Below, in pieces: positions 32,051 through 43,857 of a stretch of 64,000 bases of DNA. The stretch's first letter is position 1. Every line of letters starts with the position of its first letter. The stretch is from the NCBI GenBank assembly GCA_033557465.1, contig CM066035.1:920834235-920898234 (forward strand). The letters are read 5' to 3'. Made by a program: the position numbers and the translations under genes. Origin of the DNA: Ichthyophis bannanicus (lineage: Eukaryota; Chordata; Amphibia; Gymnophiona; Ichthyophiidae). The notes beneath the pieces are model-generated. The model worked only from the letters and a program-made list of their open reading frames with translations, had not been told where the DNA came from and ran no database searches.

Positions 32051-33086
32051 ACCTTCAAGATTTACACCTTTCTCAGCAGGTGAAGGATATCCTTCATGCT
32101 TCCAGAAAGCCTTCCACCAGACGTTCATATGCTTTTAAATGGAAAAGATTTTCCATTTGGTGTGCAGAGAAGGGTCTCAACCCTCTTGCAATACCTTTGA
32201 ATTCTTTACTAGACTATTTGCTGCATTTATCCCATGCAGGCCTTAAAACAAATTCAATCAGAGTCCATTTGAGTGCTATTGCAGCATCCCTTAAGCCTCT
32301 CAATGGACAACCTATTTCCTCTCATCCTCTTATAGCAAGATTCATGAGAGGCCTTCTTTTGACTAAACCTCCCATTAGACCACCTCCAGTGGCATGGGAC
32401 TTGAATCTGGTTCTTGGCTAGCTTATGAAGCCACCCTTTGAAACCTTAGCCACTACCTCCTTGAAATTCCTTTCCTGGAAGGTTATTTTTCTTATTGCAG
32501 TCACCTCAGCTCGCCGTATGACTGAGTTGCAAGCTTTAGTGGCTAATCCTCCTTATACAAGGTTCCATCATGACAAGGTAGTCCTCAGAACTAATCCACA
32601 CTTTATGCCTAAAGTGGTCTCGCCTTTTCATCTGAACCAGGAGGTGTATTTACCTGTCTTTTTTCCAGGACCTCATGCATCAAGTGCAGAGAGGAATCTT
32701 CATACCTGGATTGTAAAAGAGCACTTGCTTTCTACTTACAAAGGACACAGCAACATAGAAAGTCCTCTCAACTTTTTGTTGCTTTTGATCCTTCTCATTT
32801 AGGACTTCCAGTCTCCAAGAGAACTCTGTCTAATTGGATTGCTCAGTGTATTTCCTTCGCCTACCAGAGCAAGAATCTTTCTCTGGAGGGCCATGTCACA
32901 GCTCACAATGTGAGGGCCATGGCAGCCTCTATGGCTCATCTTAACTCTGTGTCCATCGACCAAATCTGTCGAGCAGCCACCTGGGCATCGGTTCATACCT
33001 TCACAGCCCATTACTGCTTGGGCAAGGACTCCCGCCGGGATGCCTTGTTTGGTCAGGCTGTTCTCAAACACCTGTTCCATACCTAA
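32041..33086 (+). pseudogene. DIRS-D tyrosine recombinase, stop and frameshift
   Basis: Open in -1 to RT from 30970, with recombinase sequence from about 32080 (ILHASRKPSTRRSYAFKW). TAG at 32419-32421 replaces a Gln codon and a one-base deletion near 32708 shifts the frame compared with DIRS-C. The HNVR box and TAHYCLG region survive near 32905-33020, ending HLFHT at 33086. Confidence 0.85.
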
Positions 33087-33184
33087 TCAACTCCTACCCT
33101 CCATCCCTGACTGGATGCCTGAGATTCATGGATGCAGGTGGAGCCCTTCCCAGGGACTCACAATCTGGGTGATCTCCCAGGCAT

Positions 33185-33300
33185 CTCTAGCTGGGGAATC
33201 CCCATATGTGAAGACTCATTCCTGCTTGTTCCTGGAGATAGCACAGTTACTTACCTGTAACAGGTGATCTCTGGGAACAGCAGGAATAAGTCTTCACAAC
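33185..33300. repeat. DIRS-D internal complementary region
   Basis: Left and right halves mirror the two termini, joined GAGAT/AGCAC as in DIRS-C. ACTTACCTG is at 33249-33257. It preserves the right-end sequence that is lost from the element terminus. Confidence 0.87.
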
Positions 33301-33459
33301 CCACCCACCTCCCCTAGGAGTTGTATCTCTCTATCTATCTTTCCTTTCCTCTCTCTCTTTTGTCTCAGCTTTAAAACTCGAACTGGAGAGAGGCGGTTAG
33401 GGAAGGCAGCGCGCAGGCGCTGTGGGATGCTCCCAAAAGCTTTCCTTTTGGATGCTGGG

Positions 33460-34088
33460 AGCCTACTTTCTAATTCCTTGAGTCTCTCTAGTCCAGTCCA
33501 GAACTTGCCCTGTTCACTCGTTCGGTCTGCGGTTGTCTGGTGCTGAGGAGGGCTTTCAAGTCTTCATGTTTTCTGTTTGGTGGTCAAACGTTGGAGGTGG
33601 GAGTCCCTGGGACTCTGGTTGACAGGTTCTCTTGTTGGGGTACACAGCACTACAAAAAAAAAACCAGAATAAGGAGCATGGTGTAATGGAAATGAATGGA
33701 GGTTAACCTTGCCAGAAGGAGGCAGGTAATTGGTGGTATCTGGCACACGATTATTTACATTAAAAAAAAGAAGAGAGAAATTATAATGAAAAGTTAGATA
33801 TTGTGTATTTTATCCAATGGGCATATTGGTCAAGGCCAGAATGCCGGACGAGTGGAGTGCCTTGTAGGGCAGGAGGCCTTTGTTCTGGGACAGTAGTTTT
33901 CTGAAATTCTGCTTTGATACTCTAATACTGGCCAGTTTTCCTGATGTACAGAACCTTTATAGGATGACATCAGCAAAGCTGGACTTGCTCATTCTCCATC
34001 TGCTGATTGGCGGGCACAACCCATGTGACTGGGCTGGACTGGAGGGACTCAAGGAATGGTAATTAGCAAGTAAGGCCTAATTTCACCT
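33460..34088 (+). mobile_element. DIRS-F 3' remnant with right inverted repeat
   Basis: CTAATTCCTTGAGTC...CTAGTCCAG at 33468-33500 matches the right half of a lineage I ICR, followed by non-coding sequence with A-runs near 33653 and 33762. The right terminus GGAGGGACTCAAGG... to CAAGTAAGGCCTAATTTC ends about 34088. The part of DIRS-F between its YR fragment and ICR is missing, so a deletion removed it with the DIRS-D end. Confidence 0.7.
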
Positions 34089-34099
34089 CCCCATTATTA

Positions 34100-34385
34100 T
34101 TATGTTGTAACTTTTGTTAGCTTCCTTGATTTCTCATAGCATTTCACCATCCATCTGTTCATTATGGCCAGGTGGTTGGTAGTACACCCCCACCTCCTTC
34201 GCCTTCCCCTTTTTACATGGGATTTCTATCCATAGAGATTCTACAGTGTGTTTTGTTTCATGCAAAACTTTAATCCTATGTGACTCAATGCCCCCTCTAA
34301 CATAGAGTGCAATTCCTCCACCAATTTGATCTACCCTATCATTGCAATATAGTTTGTACCCAGATATCACAGTGTCCCATTGGTT
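34100..34385 (-). pseudogene. LINE endonuclease fragment (CR1/L2-like)
   Basis: Minus-strand frame with DQIGGGIALYVRGGI and VGVYYQPPG, motifs from the middle of the apurinic-like endonuclease of CR1- and L2-type LINEs. It is too short to assign to a clade. Confidence 0.65.
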
Positions 34386-34689
34386 GTCCTCCTGTGCACT
34401 GGCAGGCCATGTGCTTCAGCACCTATATGGCCTGCTGCTCCTGCCCCTTTCCGACAGGAAGTTGTGTTGGAGGGGGACAGAAGCAGCAGGCCATGATTTT
34501 CTTGCCAAAGTCATGGCCTGCCACAAGTACCAAAGCGGGGGCACAAAGTCACTTTAAAAAATAATGGTGTGCTGTCCTAGGTGGCTGCTTAGTGGACAGG
34601 CTGGCCTTGCATACAGCTCCTTCAGGTTTCTCTGCACTTCTGTGCATATAATCTCAGTTGCCAAGCATATGACCATTCTCATGTTGCCT
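34386..34689. other. No recognised feature
   Basis: Moderately GC-rich sequence with no motif I recognise; CAGGCCATG and CATGGCCTG-type words recur around 34403-34520. Confidence 0.4.
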
Positions 34690-34965
34690 GCTCCCCCTGA
34701 GGTGTCCCCTCTTGCAAATCTTCATGTCATCTGCAAAAAGGCAAACTTTTCCTTTTAATCCTTCAGCAATATCGCCCACAAAGACACTGAAAGGTATCTG
34801 TCCCAGTACCAAGCCCTGAGATACTGACTACTCAACCTCCTTTCTTCAGAATGAATTTCATTCATCACTACCCTCTGTAGTCTGCTAGTCAACCAATTCC
34901 TGATTCAGTTTATCACCTTGGGACTCATCCCCAGGTTGTCCAGTTTATTCACAAACCTGAATCTG
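34690..34965 (-). pseudogene. CR1-like RT fragment
   Basis: On the minus strand this resembles the CR1 RT segment around the catalytic FADD-type region and the preceding WVRNWL-type helix, as seen at 54300-54540. No frame is open for long and lesions are many. Confidence 0.5.
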
Positions 34966-35453
34966 TGCTATGGAGAAAGGCCACAGCCCTAGCTGCATTT
35001 CAACCACTGCTGTGCATTTGGATAGCTTTCAATACACCAATCCCACAAATTGAAGGACAAGGTTAAAACATTAGAAAAACTTCTCCACCACTAGTGCCTC
35101 CGTGGGAAAGCCAGTTATTCACCCCAACTATTTACCAAAATAATTTCAAAAATAATAATGTTAGGAACCATCAGAAAGGAAGTAGGCATGCTATAAAATG
35201 CTTCACTTTTTACTCCTGATTTCAATCATTGGTCCCAAATTCACTTTAGTTAATTGATTTTATTTGACTTTACTTTATTGCTCAAACATCTTTTTTTTAT
35301 TTTAAATGTTTTTCAGTTCTTTTCAGATAAAATCAGCTGTTTTTTCAGTGCATTTTGCTTCACAGTTATCACAGTTTGCATACTTCATTTCACCATTTAA
35401 TATGAGATTTTGGATTATTTCACTGCACACCAATTGCTAACCTCATTTGAAAA
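34966..35453. other. AT-rich sequence, nothing recognised
   Basis: About 490 bp of AT-rich DNA between the CR1 scrap and DIRS-G with no open frame of note. Confidence 0.4.
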
Positions 35454-35640
35454 TGAAATTAGACTTACCTGCTAATTGTTCTTCCTTTAGGACCACCAGT
35501 CTAGTCCCGAAACATAGAAGTTACCTCCATCTTCCGCAGCTTGGAGACTGAGCATGACAGAATTCCTGATGACCTCATCATATATACTCCAGGGACCGCC
35601 TCTGATCTCCAGTACTCTATTGACAAAGCAGACTCACCAA
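35454..35640 (+). repeat. DIRS-G right inverted terminal repeat (element sense minus)
   Basis: Mirror of 45925-46060. On the minus strand it ends with CAGGTAAGT (plus 35463-35471) and CTAATTT. CTATTGACAAAG at 35617-35628 is the reversed conserved CTTTGTCAATAG. Confidence 0.87.
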
Positions 35641-35924
35641 AGCAAAGATTAAGTCAAAGGCAAATGCCATTTAAAATGCAATCCAACAAGGCATAACTAA
35701 CCATGCAAAATTTGAACCATTGTCTGGAAACACATGCAACTGAATGGAACGGATTGAAAACCCCCATTCCTCTCGCAAAACCGCTGCCCGAGAACTGAGA
35801 GCCTCGCCCCCGTGCTCCCCCCGGACCTTCAATTTCTCCCCCCCAGGCCTCCTGACTGAACACCCCGCGTATGTACTTAGCTTCAGGCGACATCAGCAGG
35901 TAAGGTCTGGGAGGGATACGGGAC

Positions 35925-36010
35925 TAGACTGGTGGTCCTAAAGGAAGAACAATTAGCAGGTAAGTCTAATTTTATTTCCCTTAGCGTCCCACCAGTCTAG
36001 TCCTGAAACA
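35925..36010. repeat. DIRS-G internal complementary region
   Basis: Reads AGGTAAGTCTAATTTTATTTCCCTTAGCG on the plus strand across the join (shown here only as a landmark), with halves complementary to both termini. CAGGTAAGT is at 35957-35965. Confidence 0.85.
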
Positions 36011-36037
36011 TAGAAGATGTAACAGAGCAGTAAACAT

Positions 36038-37190
36038 CTAATGGGAGGGCCCTGCAAGACCCGCCTGAAGCACCACCGACGCAAACTGAGAATCCCTCTG
36101 CGCCAGCACATCCAATCTATAGTGCCTCGCAAAGGTATGCAAAGATGACCACGTAGCCGCCTTACAAATCTCCATGGCTGGCACCAAGCTAAGCTCCGCC
36201 CAGGAGGCCGCCTGCACTCTGGTCGAATGTGCCTTCAACCCCTTAGGCACTACTCTACCCTTCAACAGATAAGCTGACTCTATCGCTCCCTTAAGCCATC
36301 TAGCAATAGTCGGCTTAGATGCCTGCTCACCGCGCTTTGGCCCCCCAAACAGCACAAATAATCTATCCGACCTTCTAAAAGACGCCGTCCTCCGGAGATA
36401 CATTCTCAGGGATCTACCAACATCCAGCTTGTGCAAACGCCCCCCCTCTTTCCCCTTGCCTGACCGCTGAAACACTGGCAAGGAAACAACCTGATTCACA
36501 TGAAAACCCGACACAATTTTTGGCAAAAAGGAGGGGACTGTCCGCAACACGACTCTGTGGGCCTCAAAATCCAGGAAAGGGCTCACGCAAGACAAAGCCT
36601 GTAACTCAGAGATGCGCCTGGCCGAAGCTATCGCCACCAGAAACACTACCTTCAGCGTGAGATCTTTTAAGGTAGCCCCAGCCAACGGTTCAAATGGCGC
36701 CCCCGTCAGGGCCTCCAATACCAAATTCAGATCCCAGGCCGGGACTGGATCTCGCCGCGGCGGACGCAAGAGAACCGCCGCCCTCAAAAATCTCTTCACC
36801 TCCGGATGACCACCCAGCGGCTTCCCCTGAATCTTTCCTCGAAAGCAAGAGCCGCCAGCTGCACCTGGAGCGAAGCCGCCGCCAGGCCCTTCTCGAAACC
36901 ATCCTGAATAAACGAGAGCACTTGTGGCACAGAAGCCCGCATTGCCTCAACCTGCCTGTCCTTGCACCAAGCCTCAAAGATTCTCCATACGCATACATAC
37001 GCCAACGACGTGGACCTCCTCCGCGACCGAAGCAAAGTCGCAATCACCGCCATGGAAAAACCCTTGGCCCTCAGCCGCGCCCTTTCAAGAGCCAAGCCGT
37101 AAGCGAGAATCGATCCACCTGTGGCATTACCAGCGGCCCCTGCATCAGCAGGTCCTTCCTGAGAGGAAGCCGCCAAGGGGGCTCTAGGAG
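36038..37190 (-). pseudogene. DIRS-G tyrosine recombinase, one frameshift
   Basis: The frame is open on the minus strand from 38340 in -1 to RT, with recombinase sequence from about 37100 (LALERARLRAKGFS, SLAYVCVWRIFEAWC). A frameshift near 36800-36850 splits it. The catalytic half (36799-36038) has SARRISELQAL, HSTR and ARHYRLDV and ends GLAGPSH. Confidence 0.85.
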
Positions 37191-39010
37191 TAGATGCATA
37201 AGATCCGCGTACCACGGACGTCTTGGCCAATCTGGTGCTATCAGCACCACCTGCCCCCTGTGACACTCTACCCGCTGTAGGACCCGACCGATCAGGACCC
37301 ACGGAGGAAAGACATACAGCAGACCGTCCACCGGCCACCGTTGAATCAAGGCATCCAGCCCTTCCGACATCCTTTCGCGCCTTCTGCTGAAAAACCTGTC
37401 CACCTTCGCCGAGGTCCAAGACGCCATGAGATCCATCACCGGCAGCCCCCAGCGGAGAACGATTGCCTGGAACACTTCGGGATGGAGCTCCCATTCCCCC
37501 GGGTCCACCCGAACCCGACTTAGAAAATCTGCGGTCACATTGTCCACTCCGGCCACATGTGCCGCCGACAGGGCCTCCAGGTGGTCCTCCGCCCACCCTA
37601 GCAGCACATCCGCCTCCTCTTCGAGTGCCACACTGCCTGTGCCGCCCTACCGATTGATGTACGCTACTGCCGTGGCGTTGTCCGAGAGGACCCTGACCAC
37701 CGTCCCTTGCAACCACTGTCGGAGGGCCCGCAGCGCCAGTGTGACAGCCCTCAACTCCAACCGGTTGATCGACCAAGCCCGTTCCGGCTCCGTCCACTGA
37801 CCCTGCGCGTACTGCCCCTCGAAATGCGCCCCCCATCCGAAGAGACTGGCATCCGTCGTCAGCGCTTTCCATGCCGGGCTTTCCAGAGGCATTCCCCTCT
37901 CCAGATTCACCGGGTCCAGCCACCATTGCAGCGACTGCCTCACCTCCCTTGGGCACACCAGACACTTTGACAAACTGTCCGATTGGTAGGACCATCTCCT
38001 CAGCAACGCCCTCTGCAAGGGAAGCATATGCGCCCTGGCCCACTGGACCACCTCTATCGAGGCCGCCATTGTGCCCAACACCTGCATGTAGTGCCACGCC
38101 GAGGGCGCCTGGCAGCCGAGGAAGGCTCTCACACTCCGCCTCAGCTTGTCCCTTCTGTCCTGAGGGAGAAACACCCTGCCCAGGGCGATGTCGAAACGAG
38201 CCACCAGGTAGTCCAACTGCTGAGACGCCTGCAACTTGCTCTTTGCTAGGTTCACCACCCAGCCCAGCGACTGCAAGACCTGAACTACTCTCTCGGTTGC
38301 GGCGACGCTTTCCTCTTTCGACTTTGCTCTGATCAACCAATCGTCCAAGTAGGGGTGCACCAATATCCCCTCCTTCCTCAACGCCGCTGCCACCACTACC
38401 ATGACCTTGGTGAACGTCCTGGGCGCTGTCACCAGCCCAAAAGGCATTGCCTGGAACTGAAAATGGCCCATGGGCACCGCAAAAACCTCTGATGTTCTTC
38501 CCTGATCGGAATGTGCAGATACGCCTCCGAGAGATCCAGAGCCATGAGGAACTCCCCCTGGCGAACCGCCAGAATCACAGACCTCAAGGTCTCCATGCGA
38601 AAATGCGATACCCGTAGGCACCGGTTTACCTTCTTTAGGTCCAGGATCGGCCGCAGCGTACCTTCCTTTTTTGGTACCACGAAGTATATGGAGTATCGAC
38701 CTTACCCGCATTGGTCCGGCGGTACCGGTACTACCGCCTTTAATGCCAGCAGGTTTTCCAAAGTTTTTCGTACTGCCAATTGCTTCGCCCGTGACCGACA
38801 AGGCGACCGCACAAACGCCTCCGACACTTGTCTTCGGAGCTCGAGCACATACCCCTCGCGGACGATCTCCAACACCCACTGGTCGGAGGTAAGCTGGGCC
38901 CACGCTGGAAAAAACTCCCTCAAACGACCCCCTACCGGAGTTACCCCAGCCTGGACCCCCCTCGCGTCATTGCGGCCTTTTACCATTCGCGGAGGAAGAA
39001 GAGGCCCCAA
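37071..39010 (-). pseudogene. DIRS-G RT-RNase H polyprotein, several lesions
   Basis: RT blocks GVTPVGGRLREFFPAW, VPKKEGTLRPILDLK, LDLSEAYLHIPI and HPYLDDWLIRA are spread over more than one frame, with shifts near 38700 and 38470. TAG at 37647 replaces the Gln of the NRQGG block in RNase H. The methyltransferase-like part (VMDLMASWTSAKVDRFF, LYVFPPWVLIGR) follows to 37071. It starts in +1 to gag. Confidence 0.84.
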
Positions 39011-40452
39011 AACCTCTTCCTGCCCCCCGAAACCCCCGGAACCCCGGGGACCTGTACTGAAAACGCCCTCTAAGAGACGGAGCGAACCGGGACAGCCGAA
39101 ACCTACGAAAATCGCGCTGCTGACTCCGGGAAGGAACCCCTTGCCTCCCTACCTTTGGCTTGTCTTCCGGCAACCTTCCACCTTTAGAGTCTCCTAAATC
39201 CTTAACCAACTTCTCCAGATCCTCACCAAAGAGTAGCTTACCCCTAAAGGGAAGTTTACCGAGTCGTGCCTTGGAGGCCGCATCCGCAGCCCAATTACGG
39301 AGCCACAAGGCTCGTCTCGCTGCTACCACGGAAGCCATACTCTTGGCTACCCCACGAATGAGATCATACTGACTGTCCGCCAAATAAGCGGGCCCCCGAC
39401 TCCAGCCGTGCGGCCTCCTCCACGGCTTCTTCCAACTGAAGACCTTTCATCCTTTGGGCCCAGCGCAGACACGCTCTAGCCACCCAGGCCCCACAGACCG
39501 AAACCTGCATCGAAAGGGCATTAACCTCGAACACCTGCCTCAACAAGGAGTCTAACCGCCTGTCTTGCGGATCCCTAAGGGCCGCACTGCCCTCCACCGG
39601 GATAGTGGTCTTCTTAGTGACCGAGGAGACCGCTGCGTCCACTTTTGGAGGTTTAAACAACTCTTTATCGGCCTCCTGCAGAGGGTATAAGCGGCTCAAA
39701 ACCCTTGAGCCCCTAACCCCCGCATCCGGAGTATCCCATTCTTCCTGAATCATTTCCTTGAAGACCCTATGGAGAGGAAACGCTCTCTGCGACCTACGCA
39801 CCGCCTGCAATAAGGGATCCTCCAGCGACGCGTCGACCTCCTGCTCCGCCGTAGGAATATTCAACGCCTGCATGGTCTCCCCTATAAGGGCCGTCAACTC
39901 ATCCCTCCTGAAAACTCTAACAATCCTAGACTGCTGATCCTGCTCCTGCAACTCACCTTCTTCTAATTCGTCCTCATCCTCAGAAGCTTGTCCGGCAGCC
40001 GCGCTGCTCTCCAGTACGAAATCCAGATCCATACTGTCCCCTGAACGCCTACTCCGCTTAGCCGGGGTTCCCCCTACCTCCAGCGAAGTATCCTGCCGTT
40101 TAGCCCCTAAGGAGCCGTCCCCCGGGCCAGCCTCCGGCTTCCCAGAGTTTCCTATGGACTGCTGCAGCAAGAGCAGAAACTGCTGCGAGAAAATAGCCCC
40201 CAGACCGCCCCGCAACTCCGCGGGCAGGGTAGGTGGCTCCTTCACCGAGGAAGGCCCCGGCAAAGGCTCCGGGGGTGATAACTGAGGCCCCAGGGCAACC
40301 GATGAGCCCGTGTCCTCCCTGGCACCCCCTGTCTCCTCCAGGTCCTCCATATGTTCCAGGGCCTGCTCTCGCCCACAGGACCTACACACTCCTGACTCTG
40401 ACACAGACGCCCTCCGAACCCCGCACAAAATACAGCGCAGCTTCGGAGGCAT
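38967..40452 (-). pseudogene. DIRS-G Gag, one frameshift
   Basis: I start at the ATG of 40450-40452 (MPPKLRCILCGVRR...CRSCG), the same CxxC pair as DIRS-B. A long acidic middle (EDEDELEEGELQEQDQ) precedes IVRVFRRDELTALIGE, FPLHRVFKEMIQEEW and TKKTTIPVEGSAAL. An extra base near 39390 shifts the frame before SQYDLIRGVAKSMASV. It ends in an Arg- and Ser-rich tail at 38967, where CAA TGA C overlaps RT. Confidence 0.83.
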
Positions 40453-40708
40453 CCAAACGCAGGAAAGACAAACACACTCACTCACCTACCTAACTCGCCC
40501 AGTCTACACTCAGCCGAACGGAACGCTAAGTCGCACTCTCCAAACACGTCCTACTGTTTTTCTCCTGGCCTACCAACGACCTGAAGCCCCTCAACCTTTC
40601 CCGCGCCTATTCCACGCGGTTCCTCAAAATGGCCGCCAAAAACCAGGAACGCCACGAAACCAAGTCCCAACCAAATGATGCCAAATACACAAGCAGTCAC
40701 GCTCCCGG
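40453..40708 (-). promoter_or_regulatory. DIRS-G leader, gag-proximal part
   Basis: Non-coding; AAAATGGCCGCC at 40626-40637 is the reverse of the YY1-like core in the other lineage I leaders. The endogenous retrovirus begins at 40709. Confidence 0.45.
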
Positions 40709-41379
40709 TGTAGCAGCAAAGCGCAGACAAACCAATGATACCAGGAGTCTGTTCAGAAGGTCCAAATCATTTATTTGTGCACAAGTCTCAAGCAAGGCAA
40801 TTTCAAAATGGCTGAGCAAAGTTTTCAAGCATTACAACAACTTTTATAGACTTCTGTTCCATTCTAGGTATAGAAAAACATTTCATTGGTCCCGGTACGC
40901 TCCCGTACCTCCCGTAGCCCCTCTATTGGTCCCGGTACTGATAAGTTTCTCCAATTATGTTCCTTCTGTGGGCTTCTGTAGGCATGACACCTGCCTGCCC
41001 CCCTTCTAGTCCCAATTACAATGGTCAGTTCATCAACTTGTTACTTTCACACTTTCAAGGCTATGGGACCATTTGTGCGTGCAGAAGAGCAAGGTTCTGT
41101 AACTCATCTGTCAGCACTCCTCAATATTTCTCTGCAAATGTACTCTTTCTTATCAGTAACTTTAAAACACATCTTTTCTGTATTTTTCCATTTCTTAATT
41201 CTGCAATTCTGCTTATCTAAGCTAATTCAATATTTCTACTGAGTTCTTTCTTACAATAGCAGCATGTTGGGGGATGTGCAATCCTATATGCCTCTCCACA
41301 GGCCTCATTTACAGGTCAAGCTAGCCATGCTGGCCTGCCTATGTCAGACACCGTGGGTCACAGGCCTGCACCTGCCACA
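40709..41379 (-). repeat. ERV 3' LTR
   Basis: 671 bp with TG...CA ends (TGTAGCAG on the plus strand and CTGCCACA at 41379). On the minus strand an AATAAA near 40774 marks the end of the transcript about 65 bases before the LTR edge. It is unrelated in sequence to the 1.6-kb solo LTRs. Confidence 0.82.
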
Positions 41380-41391
41380 TTCCCCCCTTTG
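41380..41391 (-). promoter_or_regulatory. ERV polypurine tract
   Basis: On the minus strand AAAGGGGGGAA directly precedes the LTR, the usual primer for plus-strand DNA synthesis. Confidence 0.82.
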
Positions 41392-41448
41392 ATTAATCTC
41401 ACCCTATTACTTAATAAGGTGTGAGAATTAAATCACTTTCCAGAGGAT

Positions 41449-43537
41449 TCAAATCCTGATTAAAGGATTCTTACTAGTTCCACTAGGGCTAGCTTTGTAT
41501 AAAGCCATTATTCTAGTTGCGGTCTTCCGCTCTACTGTACTATCAATAGCACTATGAAGGGAACGCATACAACATGGGATTAAACATGGTAAGCAGAGGA
41601 CAACAGCAACAAGGATTAGTACTAAGATAATAAAAGTCTTAAATCCTCCCAGCCAAGAGAAAAGGTTAGCAAACCAATTAGGAAATTTCAAGGCGTGCCA
41701 AGTCTGTACTGGCACATAAGCATGTCTTTGCATATCTTTAGCAATTTCTTCAACTACTTGACCTTTGTCATCTATTTTCAAACAGCAATTGGTTAAATTC
41801 AGCTTACCACATACTCCTCCTTCAGCTGCTAGCAAATAATCAAGGGCTAAGCGATTCTGATATATGGCAGTGCGCATCTGAGTACTTTGTCTAGCTAAGA
41901 GCGTGAGAGCATGACTAGTTTCATTGGTTATTATTTCAACTACTGCTTGTAAGCGAATAATACGATTAATCATGTAGACTGGGGTTCGGTAGCCCCACAT
42001 ACCATCATCATTCCAAGTGGCAGGTCCATAATACTCAATAATTCTTTCTGGTGGCCAATCATCACCTTGCCATTTCTCCCACTTGCCTATCTGTAAGGCC
42101 TCTCTTTTCTGTCTAGATGCTCCTTTGTGTTTGTGGGTGGTATACAGGGTATCCTAATTGTTCTCCATGTTCAGTGTTTAACAGGAAGAACGAAGGTCTG
42201 ATGGTTCCTAAGACACATGCTCCTCCCCATTGTGGTGGGAGTTGCGCATATGCTCGGTTTCCACAGATCCAATATAGGCCAGGTGGGGCTTGCCAGGCTT
42301 GGACTTTGGCAAGGTTAGTCCATAGACCTGCAAGTTCAGGAAATCTGGCTAATGGGTTAGGAGGTTCAGGATGTCTGATTCCTGACCACCATGCCACCTT
42401 CTTGGTCGTGGCATTATAGTATTTCTGGCTAAGACAGACCAGCTGTCCTACCTTTTGAGTGAACTGGGGTCCAGTTCTGGCATAGCAAAGACGTCCAACG
42501 ATTGAGTGCGCTAACACCCATTCACTGGTTGTCTTGTGTAATTCAGTCTGATTGTAGATCATGGAATAATTCAATTCTTGGGCTTCCCAGGGCCATTGGT
42601 CTCCCATTTGGGTTCCGCCACAGAAATAACAATCTGTGATCTTAAGACTAGATACTACTGCTCCGGCTAATTCTAGAAACAAATTCTGTGAAGGGTGAGG
42701 GATCTCAAACTTATTTACATGCATGGCTTCATAAAAGGTGCTATGAATATGATATTTAGATGACTTGTGGGCTTGGGTATTCAATCTAACATGCACAATG
42801 GTCCCTGGATCTGTTCCTCCTCCTGCAATACGTAAACCAAACTTATATCCTTGTTTCCATGCATGGGGGTTATGTACACGCAAATGTAAGGGGTTGCAAG
42901 CATCTTTCTGACATTTATCATTTGTGGTTGGCTTGGTTAGAGTAGCCATCCGCTTATCTATCTTTTCATTAGTTATACCAGTGTTCCAGGTAGCATAGAA
43001 AACACATTCCCAATATGGGCAATAGTAATCTGCCGCTGTAGCAGTACTATACCCTGATCCTGTTTTACCTGTACACTTCCACCAATTTGTGGCACCTTCC
43101 GGACACATATACTTATGGTCATTTCGATACGCTTTCTCCCATGTACCACAGGTGGACTGACTATCTCTATTAATAGCATTACATGCATCAAAATTCAAAA
43201 CAGCAGGTTTAGTAATGTCCTTAAGTGGTGGTGTAGCAGCTAATATAGGTCCATCTGCATCCTTCCATCTTATTTCCAACGTGTAATAGGATGGATTCTG
43301 ATGCGGATTATAGCATGCTTTTATTTTGCCATGAGTGCAAACATTTAGTTCAGTGGTGTTATAAATACACCGAGTTATTGTTCCCTTGCAGGTATAGTAA
43401 GAATGATAAAGCAAAGTCTGAGTTACTTTCAGTCCAGTTCTAGTAGAGGTAATACAAGCTGTGCATGGAGGTAGAGCATAAGTCTGTTCAAAACCTCCAA
43501 AGAAGGCAACCAAGGCAAAGCAGAAGCAAAAATACAT
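41449..43537 (-). pseudogene. ERV envelope, frameshifted between surface and transmembrane parts
   Basis: The surface part (43537-42113) opens with a hydrophobic signal peptide and is Cys-rich with several N-glycosylation sites. A one-base frame change lies just before a furin-type RQKR site near 42110. The transmembrane part (about 42110-41449) has a heptad-type region, an immunosuppressive-like segment followed by a Cys motif with seven residues between the first Cys and the Cys pair, and a hydrophobic anchor rich in Val, Leu and Ile near 41630-41570. In exogenous relatives such proteins bind receptors and fuse membranes; this copy is interrupted. The class is judged from the motif layout. 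Confidence 0.85.
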
Positions 43538-43857
43538 GTTGATGTTGATTGGAGTTCTTCTGAATCCTCAGCTTGCTGATCTTGATCACGACGGTCTATT
43601 ATTCTTCGTCCCGTTTGCTAATGAAGCAATTTAACGGGTGCTGAGTGTTGATTGAAGATCCTCAAGGTGTCCAGCACACATTAGCCAACTTAGCAATTCA
43701 GTTGGCTTGTGAAGTCTGGCTTAGTCAACGTAGTCTCAAGGTAGTGTGTCAAATCACACACACAAATTGGGTTCGTTGAAACAAAACTGTTGCTGCATGG
43801 AAAACAGCAATCCTCTTCGAAAGACTTGGCTACTGCAAAGCACTTGTGATGAAGTGT
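43538..43857 (-). other. ERV interval between integrase and env
   Basis: About 320 bp without an open frame. In many gammaretroviruses pol and env overlap; here they do not. A splice acceptor for env would be expected here but I cannot point to one. Confidence 0.45.

Larger units (their letters stand above)
27857..33459 (+). mobile_element. DIRS-D: lineage II DIRS, right end truncated
   Basis: Left repeat 27857-28010 starts ATCTCCAGGAAC as in DIRS-C. Gag, RT and YR follow with an ICR at 33185-33300. The right repeat begins near 33377 but stops at about 33459 in CTTTTGGATGCTGGGA, roughly 100 bases short of the expected end, and abuts DIRS-F sequence. It is inserted in the DIRS-F recombinase gene. 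All three genes carry lesions. Confidence 0.87.

Noticed and set aside
36694..38332. Several long plus-strand frames opposite DIRS-G
   Set aside because: They are antisense shadows of the GC-rich RT and recombinase genes and show no conserved motif.
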